Below, one piece after another: positions 35,924 through 44,075 of a stretch of 64,000 nt of DNA. The DNA comes from Chitinophagaceae bacterium (GTDB lineage Bacteria > Bacteroidota > Bacteroidia > Chitinophagales > Chitinophagaceae). A model generated the notes under the pieces. That model saw only the letters and a program-made list of their open reading frames with translations. It made no database searches and was not told the DNA's origin. Position 1 is the first letter of the stretch; every line of letters begins with the position of its first letter. The stretch lies in NCBI GenBank assembly GCA_023957155.1, contig JAMLHK010000001.1:310001-374000 (forward strand), read 5' to 3'. Made by a program: the position numbers and the translations under genes.

Positions 35924-37132
35924 TTAGGGTAGGTCATTTACAGAAAGAGCCTCCAATACATTCCAACATTGATAAAAGCCTCTTGGAACATGAAAACAAC
36001 CTTTCCATTTCCCACCTTTAAGTGTTAATAGCAGCTCTCCCTGGCGGTTGAGGTAACCAAACCATTCATTGTATTCTAAATCTCTAAAATGACTCCAACT
36101 GTACTCATGAATTTTTTCGAACCATTCCAAGCTTTCTTTTGAACCCGTAAGCTGATAGCCCTTGATCATTGTAACCAAAGCTTCTATATGAACCCACCAT
36201 ACTTTTTGGTCCCAGTCCAATTGTTCTGTCGGATATCCCAAACGGTCTATAAAATGTACGATCCCGCCATATTTTTTATCCCATCCGAATGCTGCCATCC
36301 TCAACGCAATATTGTTGGCTTTTTCAATGAGCCCGGGACGATTTAACCTTTGCCCCAGATCCATAACGAACCACATAACTTCGATCGCGTGGCCGGGATT
36401 GACCAGGCGTCCTTCAAATGTGTCTGATAGTTTTCCATCAACAGTTACATTTTCAACAACTATCCCTAATTCCGGCCGGTAGAAAACATCAACTACCTCA
36501 TGAATGCAATTGTCCGTGATCTCCTGCAAAACAGCATCATCAAGGATATGCTGGATCTCTAACGAGAGATTACACATGATCATTGGTAATCCAAAACTTT
36601 TAAGCTTACGAACGCCCTCATGATTCTCTTTAGATTTATCGTTTGAGCCATTTAATTTTGAACGGATATGCTTGAATGTTTTTTTAGCAATTTCAGCATA
36701 TTCCTCATTGCCTGTAGCAAGGTTCAGTTGAGCAAATGCCATTGCTGCAAAAGCATAGGAAAAGATTGGATCCCGCGTAATGTTGAACGGGTTAATTAAA
36801 GGCAGCCCTTCGCGAGTGGTAGAAAAGTACCAATTGTATTTTCCATCATGTCCATGTTTTTTAAGAAACTCTCCTCCATGCACTGCGCAGTCTAACCACT
36901 CCTGACGTTTCTCAACCTTATTATACAATGTAGAGAACATCCATACCTGACGTCCAATCAACCAAATGAACTTATCCGTATCAAATACCTTTCCCTCCCT
37001 TGTCAGGCAAGTGAAATAACCGCCAAACTCCCGGTCAATAGAGTTATTTAACCAAAACGGGAGAATATTAAAAAGAAGTTCATCTTTATACATCTTTGAC
37101 AACCCGGTAAAATTCAATTGCGTTTTCTTCAT
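35924..37132 (-). CDS. AGE family (N-acylglucosamine 2-epimerase-like) epimerase/isomerase
   Basis: 402 residues, an (alpha/alpha)6 barrel as in renin-binding protein/AGE. Recognisable segments include FGGYFTCLTREGKVFDTDKF (about 37-56), RQVWMFSTLYN (about 61-71), the catalytic-His region NPGHAIEVMWF (near 246) and KGCFHVPRGFYQCWN near the C-terminus (His near 382). It interconverts GlcNAc/ManNAc or related aldose-ketose sugars. The SIS gene starts 14 bases downstream, so the two are co-transcribed. A 62-base repeat lies just upstream of its start. Confidence 0.92.
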   Translation of the reverse strand: MKKTQLNFTGLSKMYKDELLFNILPFWLNNSIDREFGGYFTCLTREGKVFDTDKFIWLIGRQVWMFSTLYNKVEKRQEWLDCAVHGGEFLKKHGHDGKYNWYFSTTREGLPLINPFNITRDPIFSYAFAAMAFAQLNLATGNEEYAEIAKKTFKHIRSKLNGSNDKSKENHEGVRKLKSFGLPMIMCNLSLEIQHILDDAVLQEITDNCIHEVVDVFYRPELGIVVENVTVDGKLSDTFEGRLVNPGHAIEVMWFVMDLGQRLNRPGLIEKANNIALRMAAFGWDKKYGGIVHFIDRLGYPTEQLDWDQKVWWVHIEALVTMIKGYQLTGSKESLEWFEKIHEYSWSHFRDLEYNEWFGYLNRQGELLLTLKGGKWKGCFHVPRGFYQCWNVLEALSVNDLP

Positions 37133-37143
37133 TTATGAGATTT

Positions 37144-37203
37144 ACAAATTTGAGATCAAGGAATTTTCATATTGCTAATTGGCAAACTTTTATCTCTTTT
37201 GAC
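37144..37203. repeat. Duplicated about 60-bp block, copy 1 (relic of an MBL gene end)
   Basis: Matches 38664-38725 with about eight differences. On the minus strand it would encode VKRDKSLPISNMKIP followed by a stop, nearly the same as the last residues of the MBL-fold protein, whose 3' end is the other copy. Homology stops sharply at TTTTGAC on one side and near the TTACAAATTTGA on the other. It lies between the metallophosphoesterase stop and the AGE start. Confidence 0.75.
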
Positions 37204-37272
37204 CGGAAGAAAAGAAAAAGTCTAGATCGTTTCATAATATCTGTAGTTTACAGCTTGAGCATTGATAACAGA

Positions 37273-38622
37273 TTAGGATAATAATGCCACCCCCGCAACA
37301 GCAGCCTCTCCGGAAGGAGTGAATTTAAAATACACCTTATCATAACCAATAAAAGCATCCGGTATTCTGAAACACAAAACATCTGTATCATGATGTGCAA
37401 GCTTCAGCTCTATCCAGTCGGATAAGTCTGATGATAAAAAATACTGCCCCTGCTTATTCGCATTTAATATATTATGATCCGTCAGTAAAACAATTTCCTT
37501 TCCTGCATTGTTATTTTCTGTAAGGGGAACACGATAAATCAATTTTTTTACATACGCCCAATAGTTAAGACAATCTTTCGCCTGGGATTCGACCAGGTAT
37601 TCATGATCTCCTTCACCAACCATCACTTTCCATAAAATATTCTTTACATTGTCAAAAGGAAAAGGAACCTTTTCCGCCTGGTGCAGTTCCGGTGGTGGCT
37701 CAATACGATAGCCATCGCCTCTCTGTTTGTAGATACGCCCATATACAGCACCCTTCTTTAAACAATATACCCAGTAGCCGGGCTTTTCAGCACCTCCCCA
37801 TATATTGACCGTTCCGCAGGTGATATGGTGCTCGACAAGCTTTGTATTTTTTAACTGAAATATTTTTTGCGCATTGGTGTGTTCGTGCCCGCCTATCAGC
37901 CATATCTTTCCGGCATGGCCGGCAAAGGTTTCCGATACTGCTTTGGGTATGCCTCTTTCCCTCACTCTGCGACTCATGGAAGGCTGATGCACAAATATGA
38001 TAACAGTTTTTTCTCTTTCAATACTGCGCACTTCTTTTTTTAACCATTCTTCCTGAACACTATCAATATAGCCCGTCGAGTGCCCGTTAAGGAAAAAGAT
38101 ATGTATACCTTCCAGTTCCATTGACTGGTAGGCAGCATATCCCGGAAATACCTCCCAGAATAATTCGGGATCAATTTCTTTCGGATGTGTATCATGGTTA
38201 CCCAGGGTAATCTTTAAGGGAATATTTTTGTCCAGCTTGTCCGCATCTTTTTTGAAGTCCCTGAATTCTGACACTGCCTTCTGGCGTTCGTTTGCATCCG
38301 GAATTGTACCAAAGCTTCGTGAGCCATTAATGATCATGTCTCCGTTTACACAAAAAAATCTGGGTCGTGGATGCATACTATTTATCTCGCTGATGAAAGT
38401 TGACATACCATCACCCGCCGAACCATAGTGTACATCTGCCACGACCACGAAACAGGAGTTCCCATCTATCTTAGGGTCAAAACCAATTGCAAGAAAAGCA
38501 TCATTGAGAGAAGAATATGGATAAGGGCTTTTATTGCCGCAGAGTCCATAACTTATTCCCTGCGACAGTAACCCAGCATTCAGGCTCAACACCCCTTTTT
38601 TAATAAAGATCCTTCTGTCCAT
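37273..38622 (-). CDS. Secreted calcineurin-like metallophosphoesterase
   Basis: 449 residues with an N-terminal export signal (MDRRIFIKKGVLSLNAGLL, Tat-like). The metallophosphatase motifs are intact: VVADVHYGSAGDG (D-x-H near 61-63), VNGDMIINGS (near 93), LGNHDTHPKEID (near 141), IFVHQPSM and GGHEHTNAQK (near 237). A beta-rich C-terminal domain (about 310-449) follows. It probably removes a phosphate or phosphodiester from the glycan or its products in the periplasm. It is co-oriented with its neighbours in the locus. Confidence 0.9.
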   Translation of the reverse strand: MDRRIFIKKGVLSLNAGLLSQGISYGLCGNKSPYPYSSLNDAFLAIGFDPKIDGNSCFVVVADVHYGSAGDGMSTFISEINSMHPRPRFFCVNGDMIINGSRSFGTIPDANERQKAVSEFRDFKKDADKLDKNIPLKITLGNHDTHPKEIDPELFWEVFPGYAAYQSMELEGIHIFFLNGHSTGYIDSVQEEWLKKEVRSIEREKTVIIFVHQPSMSRRVRERGIPKAVSETFAGHAGKIWLIGGHEHTNAQKIFQLKNTKLVEHHITCGTVNIWGGAEKPGYWVYCLKKGAVYGRIYKQRGDGYRIEPPPELHQAEKVPFPFDNVKNILWKVMVGEGDHEYLVESQAKDCLNYWAYVKKLIYRVPLTENNNAGKEIVLLTDHNILNANKQGQYFLSSDLSDWIELKLAHHDTDVLCFRIPDAFIGYDKVYFKFTPSGEAAVAGVALLS

Positions 38623-38663
38623 AGCAAATCCTTGAATTATCCTGTTCTGTGAATATTTAGGCT

Positions 38664-38725
38664 TACAAATTTGAAATCAGGGAATTTTCATATTGCTAAT
38701 GGGCGAGCTTTTATCTCTTTTGACT
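38664..38725. repeat. Duplicated about 60-bp block, copy 2 (3' end of the MBL gene)
   Basis: Covers the last codons and stop of the MBL-fold gene and continues about 13 bases beyond. It is the intact counterpart of 37144-37203, so copy 1 probably derives from it by duplication or gene loss. Confidence 0.75.
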
Positions 38726-39720
38726 TCTATCTTATATTCATTGCCATCCGTCTTCAATTGTATCTGCCCGTTCCAACAGGTTGCATATACTTCTGCTCCA
38801 AGTTTACCATATTGCTTCTCCGCATTAACTGCAGGACTGTATACACCGTTCACAACACCCACAACAACAACCTTAGGACTAACCGCTTCCGCAAACTCCT
38901 CATAAGGATAGGATAATGGACTTTGATGCGCCAGGCATAGCACATCTGCTTTTAATTTTTTGTGGTCTATGTTTTCCATCAACCATCTTTGTCCTGTCTT
39001 ATTCAGGTCTCCTAAAAATAAAAACACAATATTCCTGTATGTCATCCTGACAACTACTGAATTTAAGTTTGGGTCATGATGACCTATGGGATCTCCGGGA
39101 ATATAGCGGGAAGAATCAATAGGAATATATCCTTCCGGTGGTGATAAGATCTCCAGTTTTACATAGTCTCCCCAGCTCAATGTATCTCCGCTTAAAAGAG
39201 TACTATATTCGCCTCCCAAGGCTATATGTTTGGGCTTAAGTACTTTATCATAATAGCGATTGCTTGTAAACGATCTTTCTATAGGAATACCACTATCATA
39301 TAAATGCAATACCTTAAAATGATCCATTAAATACTCAAAACCGCCAAAGTGGTCACCATGGGAATGGGAAATCAATATCCCGTCTATCGTATCAACTTTT
39401 TGCTGTCTTAAAAAAGGTGCTATTATGTCTTTCCCTCCATCAAAATAAGTACCCGGGTAACTTCTCTCTTTTATCTCGTCTCCGTCATAATCCGTATATT
39501 TTGACCCCGCGTCGTAAAGAAAGACTTTTTCATCAGGGGTCTGGATGATCATCCCATTACCCCAACCTCTTACGGGACCAAATGTCCAGGTCTCCGTTAC
39601 CGTCAACGTCAGTTCATTCTTATCCTGATGTTCATTAATCCCTTTGTTACATGAAACGGATAAAGAAATTGAAAACATCAAATAAATGATGAAACAATAT
39701 TTTCTATTGAATGTATACAT
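38677..39720 (-). CDS. MBL-fold metallohydrolase lipoprotein, ComEC/Rec2 C-domain-like
   Basis: 347 residues with a lipoprotein signal (Cys near 24 in SVSC). The metallo-beta-lactamase motif ISHSHGDHFGG (near 122-132) and later metal ligands in FLGDLNKTGQ and LAHQSPLSYP place it with the ComEC beta-lactamase-like group, here free-standing and anchored to a membrane. It may hydrolyse phosphodiester or lactone bonds. It lies between the GH109 and metallophosphoesterase genes, suggesting a periplasmic processing role. Confidence 0.87.
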   Translation of the reverse strand: MYTFNRKYCFIIYLMFSISLSVSCNKGINEHQDKNELTLTVTETWTFGPVRGWGNGMIIQTPDEKVFLYDAGSKYTDYDGDEIKERSYPGTYFDGGKDIIAPFLRQQKVDTIDGILISHSHGDHFGGFEYLMDHFKVLHLYDSGIPIERSFTSNRYYDKVLKPKHIALGGEYSTLLSGDTLSWGDYVKLEILSPPEGYIPIDSSRYIPGDPIGHHDPNLNSVVVRMTYRNIVFLFLGDLNKTGQRWLMENIDHKKLKADVLCLAHQSPLSYPYEEFAEAVSPKVVVVGVVNGVYSPAVNAEKQYGKLGAEVYATCWNGQIQLKTDGNEYKIEVKRDKSSPISNMKIP

Positions 39721-39777
39721 ATTAAACCCTAAGATTTTTAATTTAACTGTTACAAAGTGTCTTCGTGCGCGTTGGCA

Positions 39778-41202
39778 TTATCCCTGCCTGATCACCTTCG
39801 TGCTTCCTCCTTTTTCCAATGATATATCTACAGGCCGGTTCGTTTTCCATGAACCTCCTGTGAAGTCCGGTATCTCAACAGGACTTGAGCCTTTGGCTAC
39901 CGATTTTTTGCTCAGGGGTACGATCGAGCTCCATGAGGCCGCATCATAACAGTCCTGATCCAGTGGCAATCCATTGCGAAGGCAATCTATCAAACGCCAG
40001 TTCATAAGAAAATCCATCCCCCCGTGACCGCCGATCTCTTTGGACAATGCACCCATTTTTTTGACGATAGGAGGTGTGTACTTTTCCTCCAGCTGCTTAA
40101 ACTCCTCCGGTGAAACCCAGCCGTGTCCTATTGATATCCTGGCTGGCTCGGGATATTTCAGCGCAGCCGCTCTTGTCCCGTTTATCTTATGGATCCTGGA
40201 ATACACATTGGGAGAAGTGATGTCATACTGCAGGAGGATGGTCCGCCCTTTTGAGGTACGTATTGTTGAAGTGTTCATATTGCCGTTGAAAGGCTTGTCT
40301 ACATATTTTTTGTACACCTCATCCTTTGCTGCCAGCTCTTTTACCCTCTCATTCATCTGGAAGTCCCTGCCTGATGATGAAACCAGAAAATCCATTTTAT
40401 CTCCACGGTTAATGTCCATCACCTGGCATATCGGTCCCAGACCATGTGTCGGATAAAGGTTGCCGCTGGGGCCGATGAATGCTTTTAAGCGCCACATGTC
40501 CCAAACGTTTTTATTCAAAACCAGGTCCATCAGGGAGTGGATATAGGCGCCTTCACCATGTACAATTTCTCCAAAAAAGCCCTGCCTCGCCATGTTCAGG
40601 GTCAGCAGCTCAAAAAAATCGTAACAAGTGTTCTCCACCATCATACAATGCTTTCGCGTTCTTTCACTGGTTTCGACAAGCTGCCAGCATTCCTCTATTG
40701 TTTGGGCGGCCGGAACTTCAATCGCAACATGTTTGCCATGTGTCATGGCATAAACAGCCATTGAAGCGTGCATATCCCACGGTGTGGATATATAGATAAG
40801 GTCTATGTCGTCCCTCTCGCACATCTTCTTCCATGCTTCAGCGTTACCGGTGTATATATCAGGGGTAAAACCGCTGGCTTCGGTCTTCTTTTTCGCCCTG
40901 CTTATTTTATCCGGCATCAGGTCACATAACCCTTTTATATCCACTCCCTCAAGAAGGCTGGTTGCAGAAACATGGGCCATGCCCCGGCCAAGCCCGATAA
41001 AGCCGATCCGGACAGTCTCTATTTTCGGGGCAGCATACCCACACATATTGAATTTCTGTTTGTGTGTTTTCAAAGCACTGCCATTATCAGGTTGCTCCGG
41101 CGATAAGCCCTCGGCAGCATAGGGAGATACCAGGCTTGTGCCCACTAAACCAGCCCCTGTTAAACCTCCCAGCTTTATGAATTTCCTTCGATTAAATGTC
41201 AT
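39778..41202 (-). CDS. GH109-type glycosidase (Gfo/Idh/MocA fold), Tat-exported
   Basis: 474 residues with a Tat signal (MTFNRRKFIKLGGLTGAGL), an NAD-binding domain (VRIGFIGLGRGMAH at about 59-72; ISTPWDMHASMAV, EVPAAQTIEECW) and a C-terminal alpha/beta domain. The GGHGGMDFLMNWRLIDCLRNG and LDQDCYDAASWSSIVPLS segments (about 405-447) are characteristic of family GH109, whose known members cleave alpha-N-acetylgalactosamine by an NAD-dependent oxidation-elimination mechanism. It is placed in a SusCD locus; substrate specificity is inferred from the family only. Confidence 0.88.
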   Translation of the reverse strand: MTFNRRKFIKLGGLTGAGLVGTSLVSPYAAEGLSPEQPDNGSALKTHKQKFNMCGYAAPKIETVRIGFIGLGRGMAHVSATSLLEGVDIKGLCDLMPDKISRAKKKTEASGFTPDIYTGNAEAWKKMCERDDIDLIYISTPWDMHASMAVYAMTHGKHVAIEVPAAQTIEECWQLVETSERTRKHCMMVENTCYDFFELLTLNMARQGFFGEIVHGEGAYIHSLMDLVLNKNVWDMWRLKAFIGPSGNLYPTHGLGPICQVMDINRGDKMDFLVSSSGRDFQMNERVKELAAKDEVYKKYVDKPFNGNMNTSTIRTSKGRTILLQYDITSPNVYSRIHKINGTRAAALKYPEPARISIGHGWVSPEEFKQLEEKYTPPIVKKMGALSKEIGGHGGMDFLMNWRLIDCLRNGLPLDQDCYDAASWSSIVPLSKKSVAKGSSPVEIPDFTGGSWKTNRPVDISLEKGGSTKVIRQG

Positions 41203-41250
41203 TTCTTGTACTTTTTGTATTGTAATTAATACGGCACAGTAGTCTTAATT

Positions 41251-44007
41251 CTAGTTTATGTCAATTGCATAAGGCTTCACTATCAATTCGCCAACGAATA
41301 TCCGGGAATGACCGCTTTTATTCTTTAATGCTTTCGAAGCGATTGCGCGAATCCGGATTTGTTCTGTCTTACAATCGTCCAGATCAATACCAAATTCTTT
41401 GGCAATCGGGGATTTTTCACCTTCAGGCTGCTTTATTTCAAGCTTGCCGACAACATGCCAATCACCATCCTTAAATGCAAGTACCTCTAACAGAGCGGGG
41501 AAATATATGTCCCGGGATGCATCCTGCATGAACTGTGCGCCGATATACCTGACGAGCCTGTTTCCACTGAACTTAACGGTGGCATCAAAGGGAACATCCC
41601 GAAAACCGCACCAACGAGAATCAATTTGCATAGGATCCCCGAAGCGTCCATCAACCAGCCCGTCAGCCCCCATACCACCGTCAGGCTGGTGTTGAAGATA
41701 GGGGACTATCCCCAATCCGATATGAGCGTTTTCCAATGGAAGTGAGCTTTCCCAAATATTGGCAGCCTTGTCTATCTCCATTTCGCGGCGATAGCGCGGG
41801 AAATGAGTTGCTACTTTACTTTTGCTTGTCATATCCCAAAGTGAGGTGCCTAATTTTCTCACCGCTAACGTAGCCACTACATGCGACTGTAGCCAGCCTG
41901 TCTCGGAGCACCATGCGCCCCAGCCGGTATCTCCATTGGCACCCCAATATTCCCAATTGCTGTAATCAAATGCCCTAAACCAGCTTCCATCCAGATCTTT
42001 ATGATTTTCACTGCGTGCCTGAATGCGGATGAGGAATTCAGCCATCCGTTCTTCAATCCCGGCCAGGCGTTTGTCGCCTGTGGCGGCCACAGCTTCATGC
42101 ATACCGAGAAAAGCCGGGGCCATGGAATAGAATACATCCACACAGGGATCTCCATCGCGTTGTACGATGGAAGTTTCACTTCCACCGTAATCCTCGTTAG
42201 CCGCCAGACTTGTTGCGATCAACTCTTCCTGGATAGCGCCTGAAGCATCCATACGTGCCGTCATGTCGTCAATAATCCTGTAAAGCCACCGCCGGTGTTC
42301 GGGAGTATCGTCCACACGCACCAGCCACGCCAGGGGAAGCAGTATACGCCCTCGTTCCATTTGCATCTCATACAATGCACATCGCCAATACCTGGGGTAG
42401 TTCCTCATGGTCAGTTGTATCGCTTTTCGTGCCTGTACGAGCAAGGGTTCATAGCGGGTCTTGTCGTAGAGCCAAAGATAATTCGCCCATGCCCAGCCTT
42501 CCCGTTGCGGCCAGGGTATTATCGTGCGATTCCCCGCGTAGTATTCCCATCCCTTTGCTTTCAACTCCTGCCTCCTCAAAGCACCACCGTTGCGAAATCC
42601 TTCCGGACCTGTAGTGCGGAAATTCCCTAAAATCCCGGACATAAGCGCTTCATCCCAACGGTCGGTTTTCAATGCCGCAGCCGCCACCATTGTTGCCACC
42701 AACGATTTGGAGCCGTCGTTGCCCCAATAGAGGTCCTGGCCATTGCTGCTGCCATACTTTCCTCCTCCTTCATACCAGCCCAGCAAGCCATACCATCCGT
42801 CGCTCGGTTTGTTTGGCGGCCCCTGGAACATACCTGATGTATTGTAAACATACTCCAGCAGGTTAGTTGATATACCCGCATACTCATTTTTATTTTCTGT
42901 CAGTGAGCCAAGGGCATAAGCCATCGCCGATTCTGCATTACAGTCGCCTCTCGGGAGATTACGTATCGGTTGACTGCCATCCGCATTAATATAAGAAACA
43001 TGCCCCTCAAGGATGCCATACCGGCCGTTTCCATAAGGCTCATCCGGGCCTTTGCGTGGAATGACGGGGCTGCCCCCGATTTGCTTCCACCCCAATCTTC
43101 CGGATTTTTCCAGCCAGGGCTCGTTCAATAAAAAACCATTATACCACGCCAACCCGCGTGTCAAGGCATTGTGCTCTGCGCTTTTTGGTAATTTGTCTTC
43201 GCGACCGTAGGAGGTGCGCACTGTAGGCGTCCAGTCCGGAAGCTTTGACCCTTCCGAGCGATACACCCAGTCCAGCACATAGTCCAAAATCGGCGTCCAT
43301 GCCGAACTTGGACCATAACGTGCGGTGATAAACTGACTAAGCTTGGTTGTTGAAACCAGGATGTCTTTGCCTTCCACTTCCATAAGCAGTGGCGTTGTAG
43401 TCTGCGGAAGACCATAAACCGCCTTGTTGTACCCAACGATGCGGGCCAGTACCAGATCGGCAGGCTTTAGAGAAACACTGTCTGACCTAACCGGTAAAAC
43501 ATGGCAGCCGTTTATCTGTAGTATGCGAAGCCTGGGTAAATTCGGCTCAAATGCCTCTGTAGCTACCACCGCCCTCTCCCAAACTTCCATGCTCTTTGGC
43601 TTGCCAACCGTCACTCCGGGCAGATAGCCGGGATATTCTACATACAGCCGCAGCTTCTTCGACCTGGCCTGTTCATAAACGGCCGAAGAAATCCTGGTGG
43701 GTATCTCCGGATACGCATCCGCCAGGATCAATACTCCGGAACCTGCCGGTGCGGCATCAACCGCTTTTTCAGCATCGGAAAATCTGGGATACGCTTTCCC
43801 CTTTGATGTCATCACGCGATAAAGGTCATTATCCGCCGCACAGGAAAAATAGAGACGGCGCCCTTTTATGTTAAAAATATCCTGCCCTGCACAGGATCTT
43901 TTCTTTTCCTCGTCAATTGATATATATGACGATAATACGCCTGTGCCCAACAGGCCTGCACCTGTTAAACCACTAAGCTTAATAAAATTTCTCCGGGTTT
44001 TTTTCAT
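41251..44007 (-). CDS. Large Tat-exported protein of an uncharacterised family, paralogue A
   Basis: About 918 residues from the ATG at 44007 (a GTG precedes it). The N-terminus MKKTRRNFIKLSGLTGAGLL is a twin-arginine signal. Next comes a small domain (about 50-250) with GVLILADAYPE, which looks DUF4350/GATase-like, then a long helical region (about 290-730) with Trp/Asp-rich segments such as YGGSETSIVQRDGDPCVDVF and NWEYWGANGDTGWGAW, suggesting an (alpha/alpha)6 toroid glycosidase or lyase, and a C-terminal beta domain with a discoidin-like feel (about 780-918). It is a close tandem paralogue of the next gene. Glycan-active role inferred from context. Confidence 0.85.
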   Translation of the reverse strand: MKKTRRNFIKLSGLTGAGLLGTGVLSSYISIDEEKKRSCAGQDIFNIKGRRLYFSCAADNDLYRVMTSKGKAYPRFSDAEKAVDAAPAGSGVLILADAYPEIPTRISSAVYEQARSKKLRLYVEYPGYLPGVTVGKPKSMEVWERAVVATEAFEPNLPRLRILQINGCHVLPVRSDSVSLKPADLVLARIVGYNKAVYGLPQTTTPLLMEVEGKDILVSTTKLSQFITARYGPSSAWTPILDYVLDWVYRSEGSKLPDWTPTVRTSYGREDKLPKSAEHNALTRGLAWYNGFLLNEPWLEKSGRLGWKQIGGSPVIPRKGPDEPYGNGRYGILEGHVSYINADGSQPIRNLPRGDCNAESAMAYALGSLTENKNEYAGISTNLLEYVYNTSGMFQGPPNKPSDGWYGLLGWYEGGGKYGSSNGQDLYWGNDGSKSLVATMVAAAALKTDRWDEALMSGILGNFRTTGPEGFRNGGALRRQELKAKGWEYYAGNRTIIPWPQREGWAWANYLWLYDKTRYEPLLVQARKAIQLTMRNYPRYWRCALYEMQMERGRILLPLAWLVRVDDTPEHRRWLYRIIDDMTARMDASGAIQEELIATSLAANEDYGGSETSIVQRDGDPCVDVFYSMAPAFLGMHEAVAATGDKRLAGIEERMAEFLIRIQARSENHKDLDGSWFRAFDYSNWEYWGANGDTGWGAWCSETGWLQSHVVATLAVRKLGTSLWDMTSKSKVATHFPRYRREMEIDKAANIWESSLPLENAHIGLGIVPYLQHQPDGGMGADGLVDGRFGDPMQIDSRWCGFRDVPFDATVKFSGNRLVRYIGAQFMQDASRDIYFPALLEVLAFKDGDWHVVGKLEIKQPEGEKSPIAKEFGIDLDDCKTEQIRIRAIASKALKNKSGHSRIFVGELIVKPYAIDIN

Positions 44008-44075
44008 CACTTTTAATTTATCATGTCTTAATTAATACAAAAGGATTATGCTTTATATAAGCATATACACCTCTC

